From the NCBI GenBank assembly GCA_037384645.1, contig JARRNT010000004.1, positions 5,356 to 69,355 on the forward strand: a DNA stretch of 64,000 bases, read 5' to 3'. Shown piece by piece: positions 27,106-36,151 of this stretch (the first letter of the stretch is position 1; each line of letters starts with the position of its first letter). Made by a program: the position numbers and the translations under genes. Source of the DNA: RI-92 sp037384645. GTDB taxonomy: Bacteria; Pseudomonadota; Gammaproteobacteria; UBA6429; Thiohalophilaceae. A model generated the notes under the pieces. It had not been told where the DNA came from. It saw nothing but the letters and a program-made list of their open reading frames with translations, and did not search any database.

Positions 27106-27942
27106 TTAAAAGCCCTCCTTGCCGAGCAAGGGTTGCACTTCCGGGTAGGGAAACACCGGTCCGTTGCGACACACGAAGTTGCCGCCGATCTGGCAATGGC
27201 CGCAGTGACCGACGGCGCACTGCATGCTGCGCTCCATGCTCAGCCAGATGTCGTCACCCGGAATACCGCGTTCGAGTAACGCTTCAACAGTCATGCGCAT
27301 CATGATCTCCGGTCCGCACAACATGGCGACGCTATCGAACTTATCAATCCTGGCTTCATCCAGCAGGCTGGTCACCCGGCCCTCGCGCCAGGGCCAGCCC
27401 GGTCCCGCCACATCCGCCGCCAGGTAAACATGCACGTCCGGCAGTTGGCTCCATTGCTCGTAGGACTGGCGCCAGATCAGATCATCGCTGTGCTTGACGC
27501 CCTGGATGATGGTGAGGCGACCGAACTGTTCGCGCCGACGTAACACATAGTTGATGACCGATACCGACGGCGCACAGCCCAGCCCGCCGGTGATCAGGAC
27601 AATGTTCTGTCCCTCGCTTTGTGCCAGTGGCCAGCCACGACCAAACGGCCCGCGCACGCCGACCCGGTCGCCGGCCTGCAGTCGAGCCAGTCCCTTTGTC
27701 ACCCGGCCGACGGCGCGGATGGTGTGATCGAGCATGTGCTCGTCCTGCGGATCGGAGACGATGGAAATCGGCACCTCACCCACCATGGGCAGGTACAGCA
27801 TGTTGAACTGGCCCGGGGCAAAACGGTAGGCCGCGTGCACCGCGGGATCGGTAAAGCTCAGGCGCAGGGTGAACACGCTGGGTGATTCCTGGCGGCGTTC
27901 AATGATCTCCGCTTCGTACGGCAGATAGGCGTTGGCGTTCAC
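27106..27942 (-). CDS. hydG: hydrogenase FAD/NAD(P)-binding subunit (HydG)
   Basis: 278 residues of the ferredoxin-NADP reductase-like family. FAPGQFNMLYLP binds flavin, VLITGGLGCAPSVSVIN binds the dinucleotide, and the C-terminal CAVGHCGHCQIGGNFVC holds a 2Fe-2S cluster. It links the hydrogenase to NAD(P)H. The start is a GTG that overlaps the hydB stop (ACGTGA). Confidence 0.92.
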   Translation of the reverse strand: MNANAYLPYEAEIIERRQESPSVFTLRLSFTDPAVHAAYRFAPGQFNMLYLPMVGEVPISIVSDPQDEHMLDHTIRAVGRVTKGLARLQAGDRVGVRGPFGRGWPLAQSEGQNIVLITGGLGCAPSVSVINYVLRRREQFGRLTIIQGVKHSDDLIWRQSYEQWSQLPDVHVYLAADVAGPGWPWREGRVTSLLDEARIDKFDSVAMLCGPEIMMRMTVEALLERGIPGDDIWLSMERSMQCAVGHCGHCQIGGNFVCRNGPVFPYPEVQPLLGKEGF

Positions 27943-29039
27943 GTGCCCTCCCCGCAGATGGCGGTGGCTTCCTCGGTGAGGTCGATCCCGACCGGACACC
28001 AGGTAATGCAGCGCCCGCAACCCACGCAACCGCTGCGCCCGTACTGCTCGTGCCAGCTGCCCAACTTGTGGGTCAGCCACTGGCGATAGCGCAATCGCGT
28101 CTCGGCACGCAGTACCTTGCCGTGGATATAGCTGTGGCCCTGGGTAAAGCAGGAATCCCACTGCCGGGCATGTTCGCTCATCGTGCCGTCCAGGCTCGGC
28201 TGCTCCAGCTCGGCGTGGCAGAAACAGGTGGGACACACGGCGGTACAGTTGCCGCAACTGAGGCAGCGCCCGGCCACATCGTCCCAGCGTGCGTGTTCCA
28301 GGTTGTCGAACAGCGCCTGTTTCAGATCGCGCCCGGGCAACTGGCGTTGCTGCTGTTGCGCCGCGACCTCGAGCTGCTGCTGGGCGGCGTCGCGCTGTGC
28401 CGCCTGCACCTTCTCCAGTTCGAGCCGGTGCATCATCTCCGCACCGGCCGCCGAACCGCTGATAACGATAAACCCCTCATCCAGTTCGTGCAGGGCCAGG
28501 TCGAAGTCCCCCTGCGCCGCCGGCCCGTCGCCGGTGGAAACACAGAAACAGGTCTCCGCGGGATGGCTGCAGTGCACCGCCACCAGGAATAGTCCCTCGC
28601 GGCGCGCTATATAATAAGAGTCAGCATAGGGGCCGTTGAGAAAATGCTGGTCCTGCAGACGCAGGGCGGCCAGGTCGCAGCCGCGCACGCCGATGACGGC
28701 GATCTTCTCCGCGGGTGGTGTGCAGGCCTCGAAGGCCAGGCGGCCATCGGCGTCCCGCCGCACCTGCCACAAGGGTTCATGGGGGGCGAATAACAAGGGT
28801 TTAAGTGCCTGCGGGCCGTTGGCCCAGGCGAACCGGCGGTTAGCGTCATTTTCGTGCAGGCGGTAGTGCCCGGGTTGCTGCTCGTCGCCCACCCCGGCGG
28901 GCAGGCGTTCGGGGCCGGTCAGGGTATCGTAAACAATCGCACCGTCGCGCAGCTGCGGACCGACGCAACGGTAGCCGCCTGAATTGAGCACGTCGAACAG
29001 TACCTGCAGACGCGAGCTGGGAAGAAAACCTTCGTCCAT
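27939..29039 (-). CDS. hydB: hydrogenase 4Fe-4S electron-transfer subunit (HydB)
   Basis: 366 residues. The last hundred carry two ferredoxin-like cluster motifs (CLSCGNCTAVCPTC and CVGCGRCITWCPVG) plus a further Cys cluster in the middle (GCDL and CFCVSTGDG). It passes electrons between the flavin subunit and the small subunit. First gene of the minus-strand operon, divergent from hypC across 150 bp. Confidence 0.9.
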   Translation of the reverse strand: MDEGFLPSSRLQVLFDVLNSGGYRCVGPQLRDGAIVYDTLTGPERLPAGVGDEQQPGHYRLHENDANRRFAWANGPQALKPLLFAPHEPLWQVRRDADGRLAFEACTPPAEKIAVIGVRGCDLAALRLQDQHFLNGPYADSYYIARREGLFLVAVHCSHPAETCFCVSTGDGPAAQGDFDLALHELDEGFIVISGSAAGAEMMHRLELEKVQAAQRDAAQQQLEVAAQQQQRQLPGRDLKQALFDNLEHARWDDVAGRCLSCGNCTAVCPTCFCHAELEQPSLDGTMSEHARQWDSCFTQGHSYIHGKVLRAETRLRYRQWLTHKLGSWHEQYGRSGCVGCGRCITWCPVGIDLTEEATAICGEGT

Positions 29040-29126
29040 GTCGTCCAGAGAATCCCAGGAATGTCATTGCCTGCCACTGCAGGCATCATACTAGATACTC
29101 TACCACGGTATCACCGTGTGTCGCTG

Positions 29127-29140
29127 TTGATCCAGGTCAG
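29127..29140 (+). promoter_or_regulatory. candidate FNR/ANR box upstream of hypC and hydB
   Basis: TTGAT-CCAG-GTCAG resembles the FNR consensus TTGAT-N4-ATCAA. Its centre is 56 bp before the hypC ATG. It sits in the shared intergenic region, so either operon, or both, could be oxygen-regulated. Confidence 0.5.
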
Positions 29141-29189
29141 TGTATTCGACTTGCCAGCAGGTAATCGATCAATTATTAATAGAGATATT

Positions 29190-29429
29190 ATGTGCCTTGG
29201 CATCCCCATGCAAGTGAAGTCCGTTGACGGTTTTGTCGCACGCTGTGAAGCCAAAGGCGTCGAACGGGAAGTCAGCCTGTTCATGCTGCAGGATGAACCG
29301 CCCGAACCGGGTGAATTCGTCATGGTGCACGTGGGCTACGCCATCCAGAAACTCACGGAACAGGATGCCCGTTCGACCTGGGAACTGCTGGATCAGATCC
29401 TGGACGAGGACGCCAACGCACATGCATGA
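29190..29429 (+). CDS. hypC: hydrogenase maturation chaperone HypC
   Basis: 79 residues from MCLGIPMQVKSVDG, the invariant start whose N-terminal Cys2 binds the Fe(CN)2CO precursor and HypD. It ends with VHVGYAIQKL as in the family. It overlaps hypA by 8 bp and begins the plus-strand hyp operon. Confidence 0.95.
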   Translation: MCLGIPMQVKSVDGFVARCEAKGVEREVSLFMLQDEPPEPGEFVMVHVGYAIQKLTEQDARSTWELLDQILDEDANAHA

Positions 29430-29784
29430 ACTCTCGGTGTGCCAGAGCATATTGCGCCAGGTCGAAGACATCGTGGCACAACACGGCGCCCGCGCCGCCA
29501 CCACGATAAAAGTGCAAATTGGCCCCCTGTCCGGGGTCGAACCACAGCTACTGGCACAGGCCTTTCCCATTGCCAGCGCCGGTACAGTGGCCGACGGTGC
29601 TACACTTTATTTAGATACACTGCCCGTGCGTGTGCGCTGCCAGACTTGCGGCGCCGAAACCGAGGCCAGCGCCAACCGCCTGCTGTGCGGTGAGTGTGGT
29701 GACTGGCAAACCCAATTGTTGAGTGGCGACGAATTGCTGCTGGCCAGCGTCGAACTCGACACGCCCTTACAACAATCAGGCTAG
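29422..29784 (+). CDS. hypA: hydrogenase nickel-insertion protein HypA
   Basis: 120 residues from MHELSVCQSIL, whose His2 binds nickel. The zinc site is CQTCG and CGECG at about residues 73-96. It delivers nickel with HypB. It overlaps hypC by eight bases. Confidence 0.95.
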   Translation: MHELSVCQSILRQVEDIVAQHGARAATTIKVQIGPLSGVEPQLLAQAFPIASAGTVADGATLYLDTLPVRVRCQTCGAETEASANRLLCGECGDWQTQLLSGDELLLASVELDTPLQQSG

Positions 29785-29800
29785 GGAGCCTCTGATTTAA

Positions 29801-29935
29801 TCATTCCGGCGCGACCAGAACCGGTGAAACAGGTTCAGGAAGTGCTTGATTAACCCGAAGGGTTATGAAGTGAAGGCCGGAATCCAGTAAACAGGTCAAT
29901 TTAACTGGACCCCGGCCTTCGCCGGGGTGACGAAG
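29801..29935 (+). repeat. composite palindromic repeat with inserted two-hairpin element
   Basis: The 5' unit TCATTCCGGC is split from its partner GAAGGCCGGAATCCAG by 61 bp (29811-29871) holding the two-hairpin element also found at 19508-19567. A mirrored unit follows: CCCCGGC-CTTC-GCCGGGG (29910-29927) and GTGACG. It fills the hypA-hypB gap and could be a mobile miniature element. Confidence 0.65.
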
Positions 29936-29978
29936 AATGACTTGTTGCGACAGGGACTAACAATACGGAGATTGAACC

Positions 29979-30803
29979 ATGTGCGATACCTGCGGCTGCA
30001 ACGTCACTCCCGGCAACGCCCACCTGGTGCGTGCCGATGGTAAACATGGCCAAACCCGGGACGGTCGTTCCGCCATCACGGTGTTAAAAAGCCTGTTAAC
30101 GGAGAATGATCACCAGGCCATGCACAATCGGGAACATTTCGATCAACAGGGTGTGCTGGCGCTGAATCTCATGTCCTCGCCCGGTTCGGGCAAGACCGCG
30201 TTGCTGGAAGCGACCATCGATGCACTGGCCGGCGAGCTGAACATCGCCGTGATTGAAGGCGACCTGGAAACCGAAAACGATGCCGAGCGCATTCGTGCCC
30301 GCGGCGTCCCCGCCATCCAGATCGCCACCGGTTCCGCCTGCCACCTGGACGCCCACATGGTGCACGATGCGGTGCATCACCTGGATCTCAAAGCGCTCGA
30401 CCTGGTTTTCATCGAAAACGTCGGCAACCTGGTGTGCCCGGCCAGCTTTGACCTGGGCCATCACCGCAACATCACCCTGCTCTCGGTCACCGAGGGCGAC
30501 GACAAACCGGCCAAGTACCCGGTCATGTTCCGCGCCGCCGACCTGATGCTGCTGACCAAGGCCGACCTACTGGCGGTGCTGGATGACTTCGACCCGGCCC
30601 GGGCCGAACGTTGCCTGCGCGAACTGGCCAGCCACGCACCGGTCATGCAATTGTCCGCGCGCCGCAACATGGGGCTGAACCCCTGGCTGGACTGGTTGCG
30701 CGATGAAGTACAGCAACACAAGGATCGGGTCGCTCGCCAGGAAACCCTGACCCCGGCCGTGCAACCCGACGGCGCCCGCCTGCATTCACCCACGTCACGT
30801 TAA
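29979..30803 (+). CDS. hypB: hydrogenase nickel GTPase HypB
   Basis: 274 residues. The N-terminal MCDTCGC motif binds nickel with high affinity. The GTPase core has the P-loop SSPGSGKTALLEAT, switch DLETENDAERI, and G4 TKADLL. It hands nickel from HypA to the hydrogenase large subunits. It is separated from hypA by the repeat element, and seven bases from hypD. Confidence 0.95.
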   Translation: MCDTCGCNVTPGNAHLVRADGKHGQTRDGRSAITVLKSLLTENDHQAMHNREHFDQQGVLALNLMSSPGSGKTALLEATIDALAGELNIAVIEGDLETENDAERIRARGVPAIQIATGSACHLDAHMVHDAVHHLDLKALDLVFIENVGNLVCPASFDLGHHRNITLLSVTEGDDKPAKYPVMFRAADLMLLTKADLLAVLDDFDPARAERCLRELASHAPVMQLSARRNMGLNPWLDWLRDEVQQHKDRVARQETLTPAVQPDGARLHSPTSR

Positions 30804-30809
30804 CTGTTC

Positions 30810-31925
30810 ATGTCCACTGACGCCCGCACCTGGCTCAAACGCATTCGCGACCTGCCGCTGGGCGACCGACCGGTGCGCATCATGAACGTGTGTGGCGGCC
30901 ACGAACGCGCCATCACCATGGCAGGCCTGCGCGGTGCGCTGCCCAACAACATCGAACTGATTCCCGGCCCCGGTTGCCCCGTGTGCATCTGTCCGGAAGA
31001 AGACATTTACGACGCTATTCAACTGGCCATGAACGAGGACGTGATCCTGGTGGCCTTCGGTGACATGTTGCGGGTGCCGGTCAATGCGCCGAAGGGGTCG
31101 ATCCGCTCCATGGAACAGGCCCGCGCCGCCGGTGCCGATATTCGGCCCATTGCCTCACCCACGGAAGCCGCTGTGATCGCGCGCGACAACCCGCAATGCA
31201 CGGTGGTGTTCTTTGCCGCCGGCTTCGAGACCACCACCGCGCCGGTCGCCGCCCTGTTCGCACAAGGGGTACCCGACAACCTCATGCTGCTGCTGTCCGG
31301 CCGCCTGACCTGGCCCGCGGTGGCCATGTTGCTTAACTCGGAACAACCGGGCTTCGATACCCTGATCGCCCCGGGCCATGTCGCCACGGTCATGGGCTCC
31401 GAGGAATGGCGCTTCGTGCCGGAACAACACCACATCCCTGCCGCCGTGGCCGGTTTTGCGCCCGAGAGTCTGCTGGCGGCGTTTTACTCCACGCTGCGCC
31501 AGTTGCTCGAAGGTCAGGCCTTTCTCGACAACTGCTATCCGGAACTGGTCCGCCCCGAGGGCAACCCCGGTGGTCGACGCCTGCTCAACGAGGTCATGGA
31601 CGTCACCGACGCCAACTGGCGCGGCATCGGCACGATCCCGGATTCCGGTTTCACCTTACGCCCGGCTTACGCCAAGCACGATGCCCGCCAACAATTACCG
31701 TTCCCGCAGGACGAAGGTCGCAAGCGGGCCGGCGAAATGCCGCCGGGTTGCGATTGCGCCCGGGTGGTACTGGGCAAGATCTATCCCGACGGCTGCCAAC
31801 TCTATGGCCGTGCCTGCACCCCACGCAAACCCATCGGGCCGTGCATGGTCTCGGACGAAGGCGCCTGCCGCATCTGGTGGGCCGCCGGCGTACGCGAACC
31901 GCGCAGCGATCAGGGCGCGGCCTGA
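30810..31925 (+). CDS. hypD: hydrogenase maturation iron-cyano scaffold HypD
   Basis: 371 residues. Signatures are MNVCGGHERAI, PGPGCPVCICP, the GFETTTAP segment and the C-terminal 4Fe-4S Cys set (PPGCDCARVVLGKIYPDGC, then Cys residues around YGRACTP). It carries the Fe(CN)2CO unit with HypC. The 149 bp between hypD and hypF hold no gene, only a GGTGTACACC palindrome at 32005-32014. Confidence 0.95.
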   Translation: MSTDARTWLKRIRDLPLGDRPVRIMNVCGGHERAITMAGLRGALPNNIELIPGPGCPVCICPEEDIYDAIQLAMNEDVILVAFGDMLRVPVNAPKGSIRSMEQARAAGADIRPIASPTEAAVIARDNPQCTVVFFAAGFETTTAPVAALFAQGVPDNLMLLLSGRLTWPAVAMLLNSEQPGFDTLIAPGHVATVMGSEEWRFVPEQHHIPAAVAGFAPESLLAAFYSTLRQLLEGQAFLDNCYPELVRPEGNPGGRRLLNEVMDVTDANWRGIGTIPDSGFTLRPAYAKHDARQQLPFPQDEGRKRAGEMPPGCDCARVVLGKIYPDGCQLYGRACTPRKPIGPCMVSDEGACRIWWAAGVREPRSDQGAA

Positions 31926-32074
31926 TCCGTCGTCCAATACACCCAGCGCCAAGTTTGCGCTCACACACCCGCGAAGCTTGGCATGACGTATTCCGTTTGG
32001 TAAAGGTGTACACCTATGTCGCAGCATTCCAGTCAAGCCAGTAGCGCAGCGCTTGCGCATCGCCCAGGTCGCCT

Positions 32075-34357
32075 ATGAACACCTCAACGTCCCCGGCACC
32101 GGTTTCGGCACGTCGCCTGTTGCTGAGTGGGCGGGTACAGGGCGTCGGCTTCCGTCCCTTCGTTTATCGACTCGCCCACGGGCTGGAGCTGCAGGGCTGG
32201 GTGCGAAACCAGCGCGGCAAGGTCGCGGTACACATTGAAGGACCGCTGATGAACGTCTTCGAATTCCGCGCCCGCCTGTTGAATGAAGCGCCACCGCTGG
32301 CCCGCCCCCAGCTGGAAGACGACAGCGTGGTCGAGGTGCAATCACTGACCGACTTTACCATTCTCGACAGCAGCGAGGACGATGCCCCGGTCATTCACGT
32401 CCCGCCTGACTGGTTCACCTGTGACGACTGCCTGCGCGAACTGCACACGCCCACGGACCGACGCTATCGTTATCCCTTCATTAACTGCACGCAATGTGGC
32501 CCACGTTATACCTTGATCCGTGCACTGCCCTACGACCGCGCCAATACCAGCATGGCCGGCTTCGCCTTATGTCCGGCCTGTAACAAGGAGTACCACGATC
32601 CCCTGGATCGTCGTTACCATGCCGAACCCATCGCCTGCCCAACGTGCGGCCCGCAACTGGAATGGCATTTCCCAGGACAGACGCGCGTATCCGGCAACGA
32701 GGTAGCACTCGACGCGGCCATCGCCGCCTTGCGTCGCGGTGCCATCGTCGCGGTCAAGGGTATCGGTGGCTATCACCTGATGTGCGATGCCGGCGCAGAG
32801 ACAACGGTGCAACGACTGCGCGAAAGCAAACCCCGCCCGCACAAACCGCTGGCGCTGATGTTTCCCGCAACCGGTCCAGACCAGCTGGAGGCAGTGCGCG
32901 CCGTGTGCCAGGTGGACGAGGCGGCGGCCGCGTTACTCACCTCGCCGCTGCGCCCCATCGTCCTGTTGCCCAGACATAACGGGAAAACTTTGTCATCAGC
33001 CATTGCACCGAGACTCTACGAACTCGGCGTGATGCTACCCTACACGCCGCTGCATCACCTGTTGCTCAACGCACTCGGCAAACCCCTGGTCGCCACCTCC
33101 GCCAATATTTATGGCGAACCTGTTATTACCGACAATCGCGAAGTCGAACAACGTCTCGCCCACGTCGCCGAGGCCTTTTTGCATCATGACCGTCCCATCG
33201 AGCGCCCCGCCGATGATTCGGTATGGCGCCCGATTGCCGGACGTGTACGCCCCTTGCGTCTCGGCCGGGGTTGCGCGCCGCTGGAATTCGCATTGCCGTT
33301 CAACCTGCCGCGGCCACTACTCGCCGTCGGCGGCCACATGAAAAACACCATTGCCCTGGCCTGGGACAACCGCGTTGTCATCTCTCCGCACATCGGCGAC
33401 CTGGATGCGCCGCGCAGCTTCGACGTATTCGCCAGGACCGCCGCCGACCTGCAACAACTCTATGCCGTCCAGGCCGAGCTGATCGCCTGCGATGCCCACC
33501 CCGGTTACGGCAGTTCACGCTGGGCCGCGAATCAGCCGCTGGAACGTATCGAAGTTTTTCACCACCGTGCCCATGCCAGCGCCCTGGCCGGTGAGTTTCC
33601 GGAAGAACCGCGCTGGCTGGTGTTTACCTGGGATGGTGTCGGCCTCGGCGAGGACAATACCCTCTGGGGCGGTGAAGCCCTGTATGGCGCAGCCGGTGAC
33701 TGGCGCCGGGTCGCCAGCATGCGCCCCTTTCATTTACCCGGCGGCGACAAGGCAGGCCGCCAACCCTGGCGTGCCGCCGCGGCCCTGTGCTGGGAATGCG
33801 GACAACGCTGGGATGGCGTACCCGACGACGCAGTACTGCTGTACCAGGCCTGGACGCAACGCCTTAACAGCCCGGCAACCAGTGCCGTGGGCCGCCTGTT
33901 CGATGCCGCCGCCGCACTCACCGGCCTGGTGAGTGAAGCCAGTTTCGAGGGACAGGGACCGATGTACCTGGAAGCCTGCGCCACGTCCGGCGAAACACCC
34001 ATCGAACTTCCCCTGGCCAGCGACGAAACCGGTATCCTGCGCAGCGACTGGGCGCCATTGCTGTCCCTGCTGCGCGACAAGCAACAGTCCGTTGTACAAC
34101 GTGCCGGTATTTTTCATGCCAGTATGGCCGCGGCACTGGTGGCACAGGCCGGCGTCGTGCGACAGGCTCGGGGTGAATTCGCCGTCGGCCTCACTGGCGG
34201 CGTGTTCCAGAACCGGCTGCTGGCCGAGCGCTGCCTGGATGAACTACGCGCTGCCGGTTTCCGTGCTTACCTGCCGGCGGCCGTTCCCTGTAATGATGCC
34301 GGGCTAAGCTTCGGTCAGGTCATCGAAGCCGGTGCAGGCATGGCGGCAACGCGTTAG
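32075..34357 (+). CDS. hypF: carbamoyltransferase HypF
   Basis: 760 residues, full length. Order: acylphosphatase domain (GRVQGVGFRPF, residues 19-30), two zinc fingers (Cys116/119/138/141 and Cys166/169/188/191), a YrdC-like domain (about 210-390) and a Kae1-like carbamoyltransferase domain (about 410-755) with FHHRAHASA and LTGGVFQNRLLAE. It makes the cyano ligands from carbamoyl phosphate together with HypE. Confidence 0.95.
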   Translation: MNTSTSPAPVSARRLLLSGRVQGVGFRPFVYRLAHGLELQGWVRNQRGKVAVHIEGPLMNVFEFRARLLNEAPPLARPQLEDDSVVEVQSLTDFTILDSSEDDAPVIHVPPDWFTCDDCLRELHTPTDRRYRYPFINCTQCGPRYTLIRALPYDRANTSMAGFALCPACNKEYHDPLDRRYHAEPIACPTCGPQLEWHFPGQTRVSGNEVALDAAIAALRRGAIVAVKGIGGYHLMCDAGAETTVQRLRESKPRPHKPLALMFPATGPDQLEAVRAVCQVDEAAAALLTSPLRPIVLLPRHNGKTLSSAIAPRLYELGVMLPYTPLHHLLLNALGKPLVATSANIYGEPVITDNREVEQRLAHVAEAFLHHDRPIERPADDSVWRPIAGRVRPLRLGRGCAPLEFALPFNLPRPLLAVGGHMKNTIALAWDNRVVISPHIGDLDAPRSFDVFARTAADLQQLYAVQAELIACDAHPGYGSSRWAANQPLERIEVFHHRAHASALAGEFPEEPRWLVFTWDGVGLGEDNTLWGGEALYGAAGDWRRVASMRPFHLPGGDKAGRQPWRAAAALCWECGQRWDGVPDDAVLLYQAWTQRLNSPATSAVGRLFDAAAALTGLVSEASFEGQGPMYLEACATSGETPIELPLASDETGILRSDWAPLLSLLRDKQQSVVQRAGIFHASMAAALVAQAGVVRQARGEFAVGLTGGVFQNRLLAERCLDELRAAGFRAYLPAAVPCNDAGLSFGQVIEAGAGMAATR

Positions 34358-34391
34358 CATCTACCAAACCAAAACAACGAAGGCACAACGA

Positions 34392-35396
34392 ATGACACAC
34401 ATCAGCCTGGCCCACGGCAACGGCGGACGCCTCATGCGCGAACTCATCGAGGAGATCCTCGCGCCGGCGTTGCGTAACCCGGAGCTGGACGTCAACGTGG
34501 ACGCGGCATCGTTACCGCTGGAACTGGACGGTCACGCACTGATGTTCACCACCGATGGCTTCACGGTCAAACCACTGGAATTTCCCGGCGGCAACATCGG
34601 CTCCCTCGCGGTGCACGGGACCGTCAACGACCTGGCCGTGTCCGGCGCCATTCCGCATTACCTCAGTCTCAATATGTTCATCGAAGAAGGCTTCGAGCTG
34701 GCGCAACTACGCCGTATCATCACCAGCCTCGCAGAAGCGGCGGCGCAGGCCGGCGTGCGCGTCGCCGCCGGTGATACCAAAGTGGTTGGCCGCGGTGAAG
34801 GTGGCGGGCTGTATCTTGCCACCACCGGTGTCGGCCTGCGCCCCCGGGATCTGCTGCTGGGCTTCGATCAGATCCAGGACGGTGACGCCATCCTGGTCAG
34901 CGGGCCAGTTGGCGATCACGGTGTGGCCGTGATGCTGGCGCGGGAACAGTTCGGCCTGCGCGGCGATGTGCAATCGGATGCCGCCTCTGTGCTGCCATTG
35001 ACCCGGGCGGCTGTCGCCCTGCCGGGCCTGCGCTTCATGCGCGACCCAACCCGGGGTGGCCTGGCCACGGTCCTGAACGAGTTGCACCGTGGCACCGGTC
35101 ATGGCGTGCGGGTGCAGGAGGCCCGGGTGCCGGTACGCGATCCGGTGCGTGGCGTATGCGAGATGCTCGGTTACGACCCGATGTACCTGGCCTGTGAAGG
35201 TCGGGTAGTTGCGGTGGTGGCACAAAGCAACGCCGGGCAGTTACTGGCAAGCTGGCAGGCCCTGGCGCAAGGGTCGGACGCGGCTATCATCGGTCGCATC
35301 GACAACGCGACACGCCACGTGACCCTGGAGACCGAATTAGGCGGTGAACGCATACTGGAAGAACTGGAAGACGACCCGCTGCCCCGGATCTGCTAA
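34392..35396 (+). CDS. hypE: hydrogenase maturation protein HypE
   Basis: 334 residues from MTHISLAHGNGGRLM, an AIR-synthase-like ATPase with TTDGFTV, GTVNDLAVSGA and RDPTRGGLATVLNEL. It ends in the invariant PRIC, whose Cys receives the carbamoyl group from HypF and is dehydrated to thiocyanate. It completes the hyp operon C-A-B-D-F-E. Confidence 0.95.
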   Translation: MTHISLAHGNGGRLMRELIEEILAPALRNPELDVNVDAASLPLELDGHALMFTTDGFTVKPLEFPGGNIGSLAVHGTVNDLAVSGAIPHYLSLNMFIEEGFELAQLRRIITSLAEAAAQAGVRVAAGDTKVVGRGEGGGLYLATTGVGLRPRDLLLGFDQIQDGDAILVSGPVGDHGVAVMLAREQFGLRGDVQSDAASVLPLTRAAVALPGLRFMRDPTRGGLATVLNELHRGTGHGVRVQEARVPVRDPVRGVCEMLGYDPMYLACEGRVVAVVAQSNAGQLLASWQALAQGSDAAIIGRIDNATRHVTLETELGGERILEELEDDPLPRIC

Positions 35397-35462
35397 CGCG
35401 GGCGTTTTGCGCACGCGTTACCAGTCCATTTTTTGTCAGCGCCTCAGGATAGCGCAGCTTCC

Positions 35463-35476
35463 TTGATCAAGATCAT
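35463..35476 (+). promoter_or_regulatory. FNR-type box of the Isp-hydrogenase operon
   Basis: TTGAT-CAAG-ATCAT matches the FNR consensus at nine of ten positions. For a class II promoter, centred at -41.5, transcription would start near 35511. A TATGGA-like -10 occurs at 35497-35502. The first gene begins at 35684. This fits anaerobic induction of the hydrogenase; the homologous Thiocapsa hynSL is under FNR control (established knowledge). Confidence 0.6.
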
Positions 35477-35551
35477 CAGCAGCGCAATGCTTAGCATATG
35501 GAATGCATTGCTTTTGCAGTCCCATGCGCTAGGATGTAGTTAAAAAATAAT

Positions 35552-35592
35552 ATGGGAAGTTAATAGCTTACAAGTAAACGCTAACTTCCCAT
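35552..35592 (+). promoter_or_regulatory. 5' leader hairpin of the Isp-hydrogenase operon
   Basis: A perfect 11-bp inverted repeat (ATGGGAAGTTA and TAACTTCCCAT) encloses 19 bases with an inner TTAC-AA-GTAA stem. It lies downstream of the predicted start point and 90 bp before the first ATG, so the message would fold here. It has no T-tract. Confidence 0.45.
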
Positions 35593-35683
35593 GCTGTTGA
35601 TGCCCCTGGGGCCGCGACCACCCGGCGCCACACTCACATACAGGCTCGCAGTCAACAGAAACAATGGAGTATCCACGACGGTC

Positions 35684-36151
35684 ATGCGCACCCTGGTTCT
35701 TGGTATTGGTAACACCCTGCTCGGCGACGAAGGCGCCGGCGTCCACGCCATCCACGAACTGCGGGAACGCAATAACGACCTGGATGAAGTGGAGTTCATG
35801 GACGGTGGCACACTGAGCTTTACCCTGGCCGCACCGGTGGAGGATTGCGACAACCTCATCGTGATCGATGCTGCCGAACTGCAATCACCACCCGGTACGG
35901 TTCGTACCTTTATCGATGAAGACATGGACCACTTCCTCGGCAACCAGCGCAAGCGCAGCGTACACGAGGTCAGCCTCATGGACCTGCTGGGTGTCGCCCT
36001 GTTGTCCGGCAACCTGCCCCGGCACCGCGCCCTGATCGGGATCCAGCCACAATATGTCGACTGGGCCACCCAACCAACGCCCGCCGTGGCGGCCGGCATC
36101 GGCGAGGCCTGCACGGCAGCTGAAACCCTGTTGCAGGACTGGCGGCCGTGA
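35684..36151 (+). CDS. hydrogenase maturation protease (HyaD/HynD type)
   Basis: 155 residues from MRTLVLGIGNTLLGDEGAGV, whose Glu is a nickel ligand; DAAELQSPPGT and SVHEVSLMDLLGVA hold the Asp and His. It cleaves the 15-residue tail of the large subunit at 40216-41988. Its stop overlaps the GTG of the next gene (GTGA). Confidence 0.92.
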   Translation: MRTLVLGIGNTLLGDEGAGVHAIHELRERNNDLDEVEFMDGGTLSFTLAAPVEDCDNLIVIDAAELQSPPGTVRTFIDEDMDHFLGNQRKRSVHEVSLMDLLGVALLSGNLPRHRALIGIQPQYVDWATQPTPAVAAGIGEACTAAETLLQDWRP

